Below, piece after piece: positions 49,324-58,899 of a stretch of 64,000 nucleotides of DNA. The DNA comes from Candidatus Eiseniibacteriota bacterium (GTDB lineage Bacteria > Eisenbacteria > RBG-16-71-46 > CAIMUX01). Position 1 is the first letter of the stretch; each line of letters begins with the position of its first letter. Below the pieces are notes generated by a model that saw only the letters and a list, made by a program, of their open reading frames with translations, made no database searches and was not told the origin of the DNA. The stretch lies in assembly GCA_020633975.1 (NCBI GenBank), contig JACKCR010000002.1, forward strand, positions 1,674,001 to 1,738,000, in the 5' to 3' direction. The translations under genes were made by a program, and so were the position numbers.

Positions 49324-50439
49324 ATGCACCTGATCCAGTCACCGATCGCCTCGTTGGGCGCCTCCCCACGCGGGTTGATGCTCGGCCTGGCCCTGGCCGC
49401 GCCCCTCCTCGGCGGGTCCGTGTCGACCGCGTTCGCGCTCGATCCGGTCACGCCCGAACCCGTCCAACGGATCGCCTCGACCGGGATTCCTGAGTGGACC
49501 CCAGTCGAGCAACGGGTCTTCCTGCGCCACCCGGGAACCCGGTGGACGCTCTACCTCGAGGAGACTCGGTCCGGAACGGCGATCGCCGGAAACCGGGAGA
49601 CCCCGATCCGCCAGACCCGCATCCGGATTGCACTCCAGCGCCCGGACAAGGGGGACGAAGTCGACATCGGGTACCTCCAGCACATCAGCAACATCGAGGT
49701 CGCGGTGCTGGAGCCCGGAGACCCCAGGCTGGACGAGCCACCGGTGGTGAACCTCGATCCAGAGAATCCGTGGCCGAATCCGGCCGGCTGGAGCTTCGTC
49801 GACACGCACGCCAGCGTCGATCTCGACGACGACGATCAGAACGACCTGTTCCTCCGGTACTACGCAACGATCTCGGACCCTCGCGCAGCCGGCATCCTCC
49901 CGATCTCGGCAGACGAGTTCGGAACCCCGCGCATCATGGATCTCGGCGAGTTCATCAGTCCGGTCCGGACGGACGGCCTCCACCTCACCGGACTCGATTG
50001 GCCGGACCCACGGATGTTCGATCCTATCTTCCGCGCCGTCTTCTTGCCGGCAGAAGGTTGCCGCTTCCTCGCCCAGCTGGGTATCCGTGGCGCACTCGAG
50101 TGCGACCACTGCTGCGCCCTCCCGATCTATCTGCGCAGAACGGCGAACGACCCGGAGGACCGGATGTTCCACCCGTTCTTCGACCGAGAGAAGCAGGGTG
50201 GCGACGTACTCGACCGGGTGCGGAAGGACATCGGGCTCGTCTCCGGAGGAGAGCAAGGCACGGACCTCACGGCGGCGGAACAAGCCGCGCTCGCGCGCGC
50301 TGCATTCTTCTTCTACTACTCCGGCTCCGGAGTGCAGTCCCGTCTCAATCTGGAGAAGGCACTCGGCGACCGCGCCAGTGACTACAAGAACGAACTCTTC
50401 CTCGACAAGGTCGAGGCGTATTTCCTGGGGAGGGACTAG
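49324..50439 (+). CDS. Exported protein of unknown function upstream of SNF2 helicase
   Basis: 371 residues. Signal peptide with a long n-region and hydrophobic core GLMLGLALAAPLLGGSVSTA, cleavage near AFA/LD. The mature part has an acidic motif THASVDLDDDDQNDLFLRYY like EF-hand or FG-GAP calcium loops, a Cys-rich segment (ALECDHCCALPIYL) and a helical C-terminus (SGSGVQSRLNLEKALGDRAS). No family is recognised. It ends nine bases before the SNF2 gene and so may be co-transcribed with it, although a periplasmic protein and a helicase are unlikely functional partners. Confidence 0.7.
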   Translation: MHLIQSPIASLGASPRGLMLGLALAAPLLGGSVSTAFALDPVTPEPVQRIASTGIPEWTPVEQRVFLRHPGTRWTLYLEETRSGTAIAGNRETPIRQTRIRIALQRPDKGDEVDIGYLQHISNIEVAVLEPGDPRLDEPPVVNLDPENPWPNPAGWSFVDTHASVDLDDDDQNDLFLRYYATISDPRAAGILPISADEFGTPRIMDLGEFISPVRTDGLHLTGLDWPDPRMFDPIFRAVFLPAEGCRFLAQLGIRGALECDHCCALPIYLRRTANDPEDRMFHPFFDREKQGGDVLDRVRKDIGLVSGGEQGTDLTAAEQAALARAAFFFYYSGSGVQSRLNLEKALGDRASDYKNELFLDKVEAYFLGRD

Positions 50440-50448
50440 ATCGGCGTC

Positions 50449-53400
50449 ATGGTCCGGATCCACGCAACTTGGAAGCTCGCACCAGACCGGAGTGACACCG
50501 GCCTCTTCTTGTGGGGAGAGTTCCTCGACGAACCGCCCCTGACCGAAGAAGAGCTGGAGGACATCGGCCGGGACCTCCCGTTCACGGTGCCCCCGCGTGG
50601 GCTCCGCACGTTCCTGCGTGACCTCGCGGACGGCTTGGTCTACGAGTGCTCCGAAGAAGACGAAGCGTGGCTTCTCTGGCCGACACGCCGCGGATTCCCG
50701 CTCCTCTCGAACGAAGAGGACGGGGCCGACCTCACCCTGGAACGTTGGAGGGTCGACGGTCTCCGCATTCCGTCGCAGGACACGTCGTCCTTCCTCCGCG
50801 CGCTCGAAGCCCATCCGCCGGAAGAGATCGAGTTCGGGCCGACGCTCCAGTTCTGGAGTCGCGCTACGAAGTTCGCCCTCTCCCTCATCGAGCGGGGCCG
50901 GTTCCTCCCGACCTTGGTCGAGGAGAACGACTCGGGACGGCGCGCCCTCCGCGCGCATTGGCGTCCGGTTCTCGCCGCGGAAGAGGATCGCTCCCACCTC
51001 CGGAAGCTCGCTGCGGCCATCCCGTCGGTCTGCCTCAGCCTCACTCTGGATGGTGAAGTGACCGAAGAGCCGGAGACCACGGAACCACGTGTCCTCGTCA
51101 CCGGGTTTCTCGAAACACTCACGGATGCGACGCTGCGGATGCGCCTGGCGGAAGCCGGGTTCCCTGACCGAGGAAGACGCAACCAGTCGAGATCCGTCGG
51201 GCTCACCGGCCCGCTCGGCGCCTGGCTCCGCGCACTCGCATGGATCGACGATCGGATCGAGAGTCCGCCCCAGTCACTGGAGGACTTCGCAACCGAGGTG
51301 CGTCGTTGGAACCAGACGCTGGTGGATCCGGAAGGCGGAACCTACCAGCTCCTCCTCCAGCTCCTACCGCCGTCGGTGGTAGATGAGCCGGAGACGCCGG
51401 AGGTCACGAACGCTGCAACCGCGGCTTCGCCAGAGGCCTCGGTAGGTTCGACTGCGGCAGACGCACCTGTCAGCTCCGTTGAAGCGGTCGCCGCCACCGA
51501 AGCGACCACCACGGCCACGGCCCCAGCCGGGCCGCAGCGTGCGCCGCTCACCGAGCCGGCGGGAATCCCGATGGAGAAGTCACCCTGGCGGGTGCGTCTC
51601 TACTTGCAGGCCTGCGACGACCCGGGCCTGCGTGCCCCCGCGAGTGCGGTGTGGGCGCATCCCGAGGTCGCGTTCCGTTGGAAGGACCGCCAGTTCCCGT
51701 TCGCGCAGGAGAGGCTCCTCGGCTACCTCGACCGAGCCGCCCGGATCTTCCCGCCCCTCCGGCGGTCTCTCGAAGAGCCGGCGCCGACGAGTGCGACGCT
51801 TCGCGTCGAAGAGGCGTACCAGTTCCTGATCGAAGCGACCGGGCCGCTCCAGGAAGCGGGCATCCACGTCGAGCTGCCGAGTTGGTGGCAAGGAAGGGCG
51901 CGTCGTCCGGAGCTGCGTCTCTTTCTCCGTCCGGCGGAGTTCCGTGACGGGGAACGCGGCAACGCTCCCTCGACCCTTCTCGACTACGACTGGGAGGTCG
52001 CCCTCGGGAACACGATCCTCACTCCCGAGCAGTTCCACGAACTCGCCAAGAGCAAGCGGCCCCTCCTCCAAGTCGGTGGCGAATGGATCGAGCTCCGTCC
52101 CGAGGACACCGAGCTCCTGGACCACGTGCTCCAGGACAAGACGAAGCGGCCACAGCTGACGCTCGCCGAGGCACTAAGGCTCGGCCTCGCGGGGCAGACT
52201 CCGCGCGGAACGATCCCGCCGCCTCAGATCCATGCCGAAGGATGGGTCGCGCAGCTGCTCGCCCAGGTCCAAGGGCGTGCCCTTCCGGAGGCGATCGAGA
52301 TCGGCGAGGAGTTCAAAGGCTCGCTCCGCCCATACCAGGAGCGCGGACTCGGTTGGCTCTCGTATCTCGAGAAGTTCGGACTGGGCGGATGCCTCGCCGA
52401 CGACATGGGGCTCGGGAAGACGATCCAGCTCATCGGGCTCCTGCTCCACGAACGGAGCAACGGCGTGACGACCGGCCCGACGCTGGTCCTCTCCCCCATG
52501 TCCGTGGTCGGAAACTGGCAGCGTGAGATCGAACGGTTCGCCCCGTCTCTCTCCGTGCTCGTCCACCACGGCATCGATCGGAACCGGGACCAGGAGTTCA
52601 TCTCGGAAGCCGAGGAACAGGACGTCGTCGTCTCGACCTATGCACTGGCGCGGCGGGACCTCGAACATTTCCAACGCGTACGTTGGCACCGGATCGTTCT
52701 CGACGAAGCTCAGAACATCAAGAACCCGACTACCCAGCAGTCTCGCGCGGTGCGATCGCTCGAAGCGGCGCGCCGGATCGCACTCACGGGTACTCCGCTC
52801 GAGAACCGGCTCGCGGAACTCTGGTCCATCTTCGACTTCCTGAACCCGGGGTATCTAGGGTCACTCCACGAGTTCCGTCGCCGCTTCGCGAAGCCGATCG
52901 AGAAGGACCAGGACCCGGAGCGGAGGCAGCTTCTCCATCAGCTCACCCGGCCGTTCCTCCTTCGTCGTCTCAAGACGGATCCGGACGTCATCCGCGACCT
53001 TCCGGAGAAGCTCGAGATGCGCGTCTTCTGCAACCTGACCGAGGAGCAGGCGACGCTCTACCAGGCGGTGGTCGAAGACATGATGGGACGGATCGACACG
53101 ACCCAAGGGATGGCGCGTCGCGGGCTCATCCTGACCGCGCTCACCCGGCTCAAGCAGATCTGCAACCATCCGCGTCACTATCTCCAGGATGGGAGCGATC
53201 TCTTCGGGCGGTCAGGCAAAGTGGAGCGACTCGCCGAAATGCTCGAAGAACTCCTCTCGGTCGGCGACCGCGCGCTCTGCTTCACGCAGTTCACCGAGAT
53301 GGGAACGCTGCTCGAGGACCATCTGAAGAAGCGGCTCGGTGTCGACATCCTCTTCCTCCACGGCGGAACGCCGCAGGCGGAGCGAGACCGGATGGTGGCG

Positions 53401-53751
53401 GAGTTCCAGAGCGGAGAAGGCCCGCCCGTATTCCTCCTCTCGACGCGCGCGGGTGGAACGGGGCTCAACCTCACCGCGGCGAACCACGTCTTCCACTTCG
53501 ATCGTTGGTGGAACCCTGCGGTCGAGGACCAGGCGACCGACCGCGCCTTCCGGATCGGGCAGACCCGCAACGTCCAGGTCCACAAGTTCGTCTGCGTCGG
53601 CACGCTGGAAGAGCGGATCGACAAGATCATCGAAGAGAAGAAGAACCTGGTCGACCTGGTCCTCGCCACGGGCGAGAGCTGGCTCACCGAGCTTTCCACC
53701 GACCAGCTCCGCGAGGTGCTCCAGCTCTCGCAGGACGCGGTGTCGGTATGA
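50449..53751 (+). CDS. SNF2-family DNA-dependent ATPase with bacterial SNF2-associated N-terminus
   Basis: 1100 residues. The N-terminal ~590 residues are the bacterial SNF2-associated region, interrupted at ~310-365 by an Ala/Thr/Glu-rich linker and containing PWRVRLYLQACDDPGLRAPA. The helicase core has motif I DDMGLGKTIQ (about 650), Ia LVLSPMSVVGNWQREIERF, II LDEAQNIKN (about 751), III ALTGTPLENRLAELWSIFDF and, in the second lobe, V/VI STRAGGTGLNLTAANHVFHF and DRAFRIGQTRNVQVHKFV. Such proteins translocate on DNA and remodel bound proteins, commonly with a SWIM-finger partner, which is the next gene. Their bacterial role (repair, transcription recycling or defence) is not settled. Confidence 0.93.
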   Translation: MVRIHATWKLAPDRSDTGLFLWGEFLDEPPLTEEELEDIGRDLPFTVPPRGLRTFLRDLADGLVYECSEEDEAWLLWPTRRGFPLLSNEEDGADLTLERWRVDGLRIPSQDTSSFLRALEAHPPEEIEFGPTLQFWSRATKFALSLIERGRFLPTLVEENDSGRRALRAHWRPVLAAEEDRSHLRKLAAAIPSVCLSLTLDGEVTEEPETTEPRVLVTGFLETLTDATLRMRLAEAGFPDRGRRNQSRSVGLTGPLGAWLRALAWIDDRIESPPQSLEDFATEVRRWNQTLVDPEGGTYQLLLQLLPPSVVDEPETPEVTNAATAASPEASVGSTAADAPVSSVEAVAATEATTTATAPAGPQRAPLTEPAGIPMEKSPWRVRLYLQACDDPGLRAPASAVWAHPEVAFRWKDRQFPFAQERLLGYLDRAARIFPPLRRSLEEPAPTSATLRVEEAYQFLIEATGPLQEAGIHVELPSWWQGRARRPELRLFLRPAEFRDGERGNAPSTLLDYDWEVALGNTILTPEQFHELAKSKRPLLQVGGEWIELRPEDTELLDHVLQDKTKRPQLTLAEALRLGLAGQTPRGTIPPPQIHAEGWVAQLLAQVQGRALPEAIEIGEEFKGSLRPYQERGLGWLSYLEKFGLGGCLADDMGLGKTIQLIGLLLHERSNGVTTGPTLVLSPMSVVGNWQREIERFAPSLSVLVHHGIDRNRDQEFISEAEEQDVVVSTYALARRDLEHFQRVRWHRIVLDEAQNIKNPTTQQSRAVRSLEAARRIALTGTPLENRLAELWSIFDFLNPGYLGSLHEFRRRFAKPIEKDQDPERRQLLHQLTRPFLLRRLKTDPDVIRDLPEKLEMRVFCNLTEEQATLYQAVVEDMMGRIDTTQGMARRGLILTALTRLKQICNHPRHYLQDGSDLFGRSGKVERLAEMLEELLSVGDRALCFTQFTEMGTLLEDHLKKRLGVDILFLHGGTPQAERDRMVAEFQSGEGPPVFLLSTRAGGTGLNLTAANHVFHFDRWWNPAVEDQATDRAFRIGQTRNVQVHKFVCVGTLEERIDKIIEEKKNLVDLVLATGESWLTELSTDQLREVLQLSQDAVSV

Positions 53752-53764
53752 CGATGGAGCGCCC

Positions 53765-54688
53765 TTGACCGAACACGACGGCAGACGCGGCGGATCCGTC
53801 CGTAGACGGCGGTACGGAGCGCGCCACCAACATCACACGACGTCCGGCGACCGACTGACGTCGCGCAGCCGGCGGGGCGTCGTGGGACGCCACTGGTGGG
53901 CGCAGCGGTGGAGCCAACTCCTCGGAGACACGGCGGCTCCGGAGAGGCTACACCGCGGACGCGCGCTCGCCCGGGGCGGCAGCGTCTTCCGCTTCCGGAT
54001 CGAGACCGGCGAAGCCCGGGCCGAGGTGCGGCACTCGCGTACGGAGCTCCACGAAGTCGTGATCCGTCACGCGCCCCTCTCGCCCGAGCAGTGGGAGACC
54101 GCAATCGAGGTGCTCGTCTCCAAGGCGATCTACCTCGGCGCACTCCTCGCGGGAAGGCTGGAGGAGGATCTCCACGAACAGCTGGAGCAGCGCGGCGTCG
54201 AGATCTTCCCGAGCGAACTCGTCGGAATGGACATGGAGTGCAGCTGCACGGACCCGATCGCGCCTTGCAGCCACATCGCCGCCGTCTTCTACCTCGTGGC
54301 CGAGCGGCTCGACAAGGATCCGTTCCTACTCTTCCGCTTCCGAGGACGTAGGCGCGACCTCATCCTGGCCGACTGCCGACGACTCCGATCGGAACACACG
54401 CTTTCCGCGCCGAAGCTGGGCAACGACGAGCGCGACGAGTCAGAGTTGGGTAGCGTGAACTCGGCGGGACTCTCGACGAAGCGGTACTTCGGCGACGGCG
54501 ACGCCATCGAGCAGGTCGGCACCGAGGAGACGCCCACGGACGATGGGCGACCCGTCCTGGACGAACTCGGCCCTCCCCCGACCGTGGAACCGTCGTCTGT
54601 CTCCGACCAGGCGCTTCGCGAAGCGTACGAGCTCGGGAAGAGCGCGGCCGCGGGCGATCGCCGCGTGGAGTCGCCGGAGGACGAGTAG
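53765..54688 (+). CDS. SWIM zinc-finger protein, SNF2 partner
   Basis: 307 residues. The TTG start at 53765 is chosen because GGAG (53756-53759) lies five bases upstream; no ATG is in frame before the domain. The family pattern is clear: VGRHWWAQRWSQLLG near the start, ERLHRGRALARGGSVFRFRI, LAGRLEEDLHEQLEQRGVEI and the SWIM finger MECSCTDPIAPCSHIAAVFY (CxC...CxH) followed by DKDPFLLFRFRG. The acidic C-terminal third is disordered. It is encoded 13 bases after the SNF2 gene; the two are almost always linked and probably act together on DNA or RNA. Confidence 0.88.
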   Translation: MTEHDGRRGGSVRRRRYGARHQHHTTSGDRLTSRSRRGVVGRHWWAQRWSQLLGDTAAPERLHRGRALARGGSVFRFRIETGEARAEVRHSRTELHEVVIRHAPLSPEQWETAIEVLVSKAIYLGALLAGRLEEDLHEQLEQRGVEIFPSELVGMDMECSCTDPIAPCSHIAAVFYLVAERLDKDPFLLFRFRGRRRDLILADCRRLRSEHTLSAPKLGNDERDESELGSVNSAGLSTKRYFGDGDAIEQVGTEETPTDDGRPVLDELGPPPTVEPSSVSDQALREAYELGKSAAAGDRRVESPEDE

Positions 54689-54702
54689 GCGCCGTCGGGG
54701 GC

Positions 54703-55749
54703 TCACACGGTGATGGAGTCGGAACCGTCGTACTGTCCGGGGAACTGCGGGTCGGGACGAACGGCTTCCTCGACCGAGAGCGGCGGCCGCCCATCGAACG
54801 GCTGAACCCGAACCGGGCAGGGCTCCCAGCTGCAGCGCTCGCAGTAGAGTCGCTCGCACGGCTCGATGTGGAACTCGATCTCGCCGTCCGGCTCGAACGT
54901 GCGCATCACGTCTCGCTCGTACTTCTCGGCCCGCGCGTGTGCCGTGTGGATGTCCCAGAACTCGGGGACGACCACGTGTGCGTCGACGTGGTGGAAGCGG
55001 CCCGAGCGGATCACCCGAACGCTGTGGACGTTGATGATCCCTGGAACGAGGTGGGCCTCGAACTCGTCGACCAAGGTGCGAACCACGGTGTCGTCTTCCT
55101 CATCGAGGAGCGGGCCGAGGGCCTGACGGAGAAGCCCGATTCCGGTGCGGACGAGATGGAGCGAGATGAGGAGCGCGCAGAGGGGATCGATCCACTGCTT
55201 TCCCGTGACTCTCACCAGGATGAGCGCGACGACGACGGCGGCGCTGGTCCAGAAGTCGGTGAGAACGTGCTTGCCGTCGGCTTCGAGGGCGATCGAAGAG
55301 TACCGACGCCCGGAGTAGAGCAGGAAGAACCCGAGGGCCGCGTTGGCGATCCCCGCACCCAGAACGATGGCGAGGCCCAGATCGAGCTCCCGGATTTCCG
55401 GACCGATCCAGAAGGCTCGCACCGCTGCGTAGCCGATGAGCACGGCCGCAAAGCTGATCAGGCCCCCCTCGAACGCCGCCGAGACGAACTCGATCTTGCC
55501 GTGTCCGTAGGGGTGGTTCCGGTCTCGGGGTTTCTGGGCGAGACGGATGGCGAAGAGCGCGACTCCGGCCGCGAACACGTTGAGGATGCTCTCGAGCGCG
55601 TCCGAAAGTACGGCAGCCGATCCGGTCCAGAGGAACGCCGCGAACTTGGCCGCGAGCAGGACCAAAGAGACCCCGAGGGAGATGTATCCCGCCCGGGTTC
55701 GTCGCCAGTCGTCCCGGTTTTTCGGCGTCACGGCTTCCACGGCCGGCAT
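54703..55749 (-). CDS. Cation diffusion facilitator family transporter
   Basis: 348 residues from the ATG at 55749 (no strong ribosome site). Six transmembrane segments; the TM2 metal site is VLSDALESILN (usually HSDA; here LSDALES with Asp kept) and the TM5 site is ADGKHVLTDFWTSAA (HxxxD). NHPYGHGKIEFVSAAFEG is the conserved loop. The C-terminal cytoplasmic domain (GRFHHVDAHVVVPEFWDIHT and a His/Glu end) binds metal; it ends with an unusual Cys cluster, CERLYCERCSWEPCPV. These proteins export Zn, Co, Fe or Mn by proton exchange. The L-for-H change in TM2 suggests specificity unlike classical zinc exporters. Confidence 0.9.
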   Translation of the reverse strand: MPAVEAVTPKNRDDWRRTRAGYISLGVSLVLLAAKFAAFLWTGSAAVLSDALESILNVFAAGVALFAIRLAQKPRDRNHPYGHGKIEFVSAAFEGGLISFAAVLIGYAAVRAFWIGPEIRELDLGLAIVLGAGIANAALGFFLLYSGRRYSSIALEADGKHVLTDFWTSAAVVVALILVRVTGKQWIDPLCALLISLHLVRTGIGLLRQALGPLLDEEDDTVVRTLVDEFEAHLVPGIINVHSVRVIRSGRFHHVDAHVVVPEFWDIHTAHARAEKYERDVMRTFEPDGEIEFHIEPCERLYCERCSWEPCPVRVQPFDGRPPLSVEEAVRPDPQFPGQYDGSDSITV

Positions 55750-55984
55750 CGTAGCGGGAATCCGGGTCCGGCGATAGCCGGTCCGGACGATCCGGTCAGC
55801 GGTCCGAGCGATCGTCGATCCGGAAGACCCGGTCAGCGCCCCCGGCCCCGCTCGCGGCCGGAATACCGAGCAGCCGACGCCCCACGTCGCGGGTACGACT
55901 GACGTTGTGGGCCCGCGGGGCGGGTAGTACGATCGGGGCCGACACGAGCGGACGCATGTTCGAAACGGAGTCTCCCCAGATCCC

Positions 55985-57190
55985 ATGAGAGGAGTGACCA
56001 AGTTGGTCCATCTGAACGGTCGTGCCGCGCGGGCCACGTCTGCTCTGGCCCGATTCTCCGCCGTTGTGCTCCTTCTGTCAGCCTGCTGCCTGGGCGCGCC
56101 GTCGTCGGGGTGGGCCTCCGAGCCAGGCCCGGAGGTTCTGGCTGCGTTCCAGAGCGACCCGATCGGCTTCTTCTTCGGGCTCCGCGACCAGGAAGCAATC
56201 GCGTGCGGCCAGGTGCTCCTGACCGATGCGGCGGTCCAAGACGACGAAAAGATCCGGATGCTGACCGCGCTGGCTGCCATCCACATGGCGGCAGGCCGGG
56301 AAGATCAGGCGAAGGCGGCATGCCTCGCCATCCTCGAGCCGGATCCGCGCCGGGATCTCGCCGATGCGGCCTACCTACCTCCCCCGCTCAAGCGCCTCTT
56401 CTACCAGCAGAGGGACAGCCTTCTCATCGAACGGGACCTCGAGCTTCCGCCGCAGGTCCGGACGATCGCGGTCGGTGACATCACCGCGGCTGCGCTCGTC
56501 CCGGGTGAGTACGACCTGAACCGGTTTGCGAAGGGGCTCACTCACATCCTCGTGTCGGACCTCCAGGGCGCAACCCCGATGAAGATCGTCGATCGGCAGC
56601 GGCTCGGCGTCCTGATGGACGAGATCGGACTCTCCGACAACAACGACATCCTCGATCCAAGCTATGCCGTTCCGTTCGGAATGCTGTCGGGCGCCCAGTC
56701 CTTCCTCTTCGGGAACATCCTCCAGGCCGAGAAGGACCGGATCCGACTCGACCTCCGTTGGGTCGACACGTCTACTTCGGAAGTGCTCCTGTCCGAAGGG
56801 GTGGAGATGAAGGTGAAGTCGGCCGACGACCTCTTCTCTCTCGAACGGAAGGTGCTCGCGGACCTCGTCGTCCCGAAGATGCATCAGGTGCTCCTCAGCG
56901 CGGAGGCGGCACGAAGCGACGACTCGGCACCGGTACCGAGCCAGAAGGACCTCGAGAAGCAGATGAAGCGTCACATCGACGACAAGAAGAAGCAGATGGG
57001 CAAGAAGTCGGACTACGTCGAACTCCTTCTCCGGACCGGCGACGCGCTTCTCGCCGAGCAGAACGGGGATCTGGAGTCTGCGCGCGCGGCCTGGGCCGAC
57101 GTCGAGGCGATGAAGCCGGGTGATGAAGAAGCGAAGTCCCGATCGTCCGCGTTGGCGGCCCACCTGAAGATCTCCTCGGAGGGAAGATGA
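55985..57190 (+). CDS. CsgG/FlgO-type lipoprotein or exported protein A
   Basis: 401 residues. N-terminus with hydrophobic core FSAVVLLLSACCLGAPSS: either a lipobox (LLSACC, LSAC) or a signal peptidase site near GWAS. Residues ~50-130 form helical, TPR-like repeats. The central region follows the CsgG/FlgO fold: VRTIAVGDITAAALVPGEYD, FAKGLTHILVSDLQGATPMK, IVDRQRLGVLMDEIGLSDNN, LSGAQSFLFGNILQAEKDRI, LDLRWVDTSTSEVLLSEGVE. A Lys-rich helix and a final TPR follow. CsgG proteins form outer-membrane secretion channels or surface-organelle bases. The gene overlaps the next (ATGA), which encodes a second protein of the same type. Confidence 0.78.
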   Translation: MRGVTKLVHLNGRAARATSALARFSAVVLLLSACCLGAPSSGWASEPGPEVLAAFQSDPIGFFFGLRDQEAIACGQVLLTDAAVQDDEKIRMLTALAAIHMAAGREDQAKAACLAILEPDPRRDLADAAYLPPPLKRLFYQQRDSLLIERDLELPPQVRTIAVGDITAAALVPGEYDLNRFAKGLTHILVSDLQGATPMKIVDRQRLGVLMDEIGLSDNNDILDPSYAVPFGMLSGAQSFLFGNILQAEKDRIRLDLRWVDTSTSEVLLSEGVEMKVKSADDLFSLERKVLADLVVPKMHQVLLSAEAARSDDSAPVPSQKDLEKQMKRHIDDKKKQMGKKSDYVELLLRTGDALLAEQNGDLESARAAWADVEAMKPGDEEAKSRSSALAAHLKISSEGR

Positions 57191-58899
57191 GACGTCACTG
57201 TTCCGTTTCGACCGGATGGGGCTCCGCTGGACATGCGGTGCACGCATCGGAGCGGCCGATTCCGCCGGCGGCCCGTCGCACCGCGATCCGCTCTGGCCTG
57301 CTTTGTACTGCCCTCGTCTCCCTCGCCTGGCTCGCGGTGGGTTGTGCCGGAACCGGACGCTCCCCCGCCGACCAGCTCGTCGATCGCGGGGACTACGAGG
57401 CGGCGATTCTCGCCTACCAAGCCGACGAAGCACGGGTGCCCGACGATCCAGAGGTGCAGCGAAACTACGGGATCGCGCTCTTCTTCGCAGGACGCAGGGA
57501 CGAAGCGATCGCGAAGCTCGAGCGCGCCAGGGACCTCGCTCCGAATGACGCCCGCACTCTCTACTTCCTAGGACGGGCCGCCGAAGAGACGGGACGAACG
57601 GATCTCGCGCTCTCGTCGTACACCGGCTACCTCTCGCACACGAAGCAAGATGCGAAGTCTGTTCGCGCGAAGGTCCAAGAGCTCGCCGTCCGCCAGGCTA
57701 CGGCCGACGTCGCGTCCGCCCTCGCTCAGGAGCGCGAACTCGACGCTCGGATGGTGCCCGAGAACACGGTGGCGGTCCCGGAGTTCGAGAACGCCCTCCG
57801 GGACGAAGAGCTCGACGTGCTTCGCTACGGGCTCGCGTCCGTCATGATCACCGACCTTTCGCGAGTCGAATCGCTGCGAGTCCTCGAACGGGAGCGTCTC
57901 TCTGCGCTCCTCGGGGAGATCGCACTCGCCTCACCCGCCTCGACCCAATCGACCCAGAGTGGCCCGGAGTTCGCGCCGATCGAGACCGTCAAGGGAACCA
58001 AGCAGAGGCTCGCGGTCCTGCTCCAGCCGGGAACCGGAACCGCGTACTTCGACGGCGCCCCGGACGACGCACGCGACGCGAAGTTCAAGGACGCAGTGAA
58101 GGCGTTTCAGCGCGATCAGGGCCTCGGAGTCGACGGCGTCCCGGGCAAGAAAACCTGGGCAGCGCTCGACAAGGCCGTCCGCGAAGTCGTGGCCGAATCG
58201 TCCGCACAACCGGACCGCGTTCCGACCATGGTGGAGCGTGCACGCGTGACGAAGGAGACGGCGCCGCGGGTAGGCACGCTGCTCGGAGCTCGTCGGTTCG
58301 TCCAGGGAACCTTCGCACCGGTGGGCGACGACGAGATCCAGCTCGGAGCCTCCCTCCTCGAGATCACTACCGGCGGTATCCAGCCGGCGGGAAGTCCGGT
58401 CGTGGGAAAGACCGAGTCCGTCCTGCGCCTGGAGAAGGATCTGGTCTTCGAGGTGCTCGGCGCACTCGGCGTGGAGCCGACGCAGGAAGAGCGACGCGAG
58501 ATCGAGAAGATGCCGACGAACAGCTTCCTCGCGTTCATGGCCTATAGCCGCGGTCTCTATCTCGAAGACCTCGGCCGGAGCGAGGATGCTCTCGGTGCGT
58601 ACATGGATGCGCTCCGCGCGGACCCCGGATTCACTGCGGCAAAGGACAAGGAAGCCGTCCTCACCGCGACTCCGGAAGACGAGAGCGAGCTCGACCGTTC
58701 CGAAGTACAGCAGTCGCTCGGCGCGAACTCCGTCGATACAGCGGATCGATTGACCCGTACCGGCACGTGGAACGGGATCGGGCCAGGACCAGAACTCGAT
58801 CGCGGTGACGAAACGGACCCGAGTATCACGGACACGGGCAAGGTGGGAGTGGGGACGACGCTGATCATCGAAGGCGATCTCCCAGGAGGCACTCGATGA
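57187..58899 (+). CDS. CsgG/FlgO-type lipoprotein B with TPRs and inserted peptidoglycan-binding domain
   Basis: 570 residues; a long basic n-region leads to the lipobox LAVGC (Cys ~53). TPRs cover ~60-165. The CsgG-like part begins at ~193 (NTVAVPEFENALRDEELDVL, ITDLSRVESLRVLERERLSA) and resumes at ~350 (GTLLGARRFVQGTFAPVGDD, LGASLLEITTGGIQPAGSPV). Between them, ~275-335, is a PG_binding_1-like domain: DAVKAFQRDQGLGVDGVPGK, KTWAALDKAV. This insertion would tie the lipoprotein to the cell wall. More TPR-like helices (~510-560) and a disordered tail follow. Its stop overlaps the next gene (ATGA). Confidence 0.8.
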   Translation: MRRHCSVSTGWGSAGHAVHASERPIPPAARRTAIRSGLLCTALVSLAWLAVGCAGTGRSPADQLVDRGDYEAAILAYQADEARVPDDPEVQRNYGIALFFAGRRDEAIAKLERARDLAPNDARTLYFLGRAAEETGRTDLALSSYTGYLSHTKQDAKSVRAKVQELAVRQATADVASALAQERELDARMVPENTVAVPEFENALRDEELDVLRYGLASVMITDLSRVESLRVLERERLSALLGEIALASPASTQSTQSGPEFAPIETVKGTKQRLAVLLQPGTGTAYFDGAPDDARDAKFKDAVKAFQRDQGLGVDGVPGKKTWAALDKAVREVVAESSAQPDRVPTMVERARVTKETAPRVGTLLGARRFVQGTFAPVGDDEIQLGASLLEITTGGIQPAGSPVVGKTESVLRLEKDLVFEVLGALGVEPTQEERREIEKMPTNSFLAFMAYSRGLYLEDLGRSEDALGAYMDALRADPGFTAAKDKEAVLTATPEDESELDRSEVQQSLGANSVDTADRLTRTGTWNGIGPGPELDRGDETDPSITDTGKVGVGTTLIIEGDLPGGTR

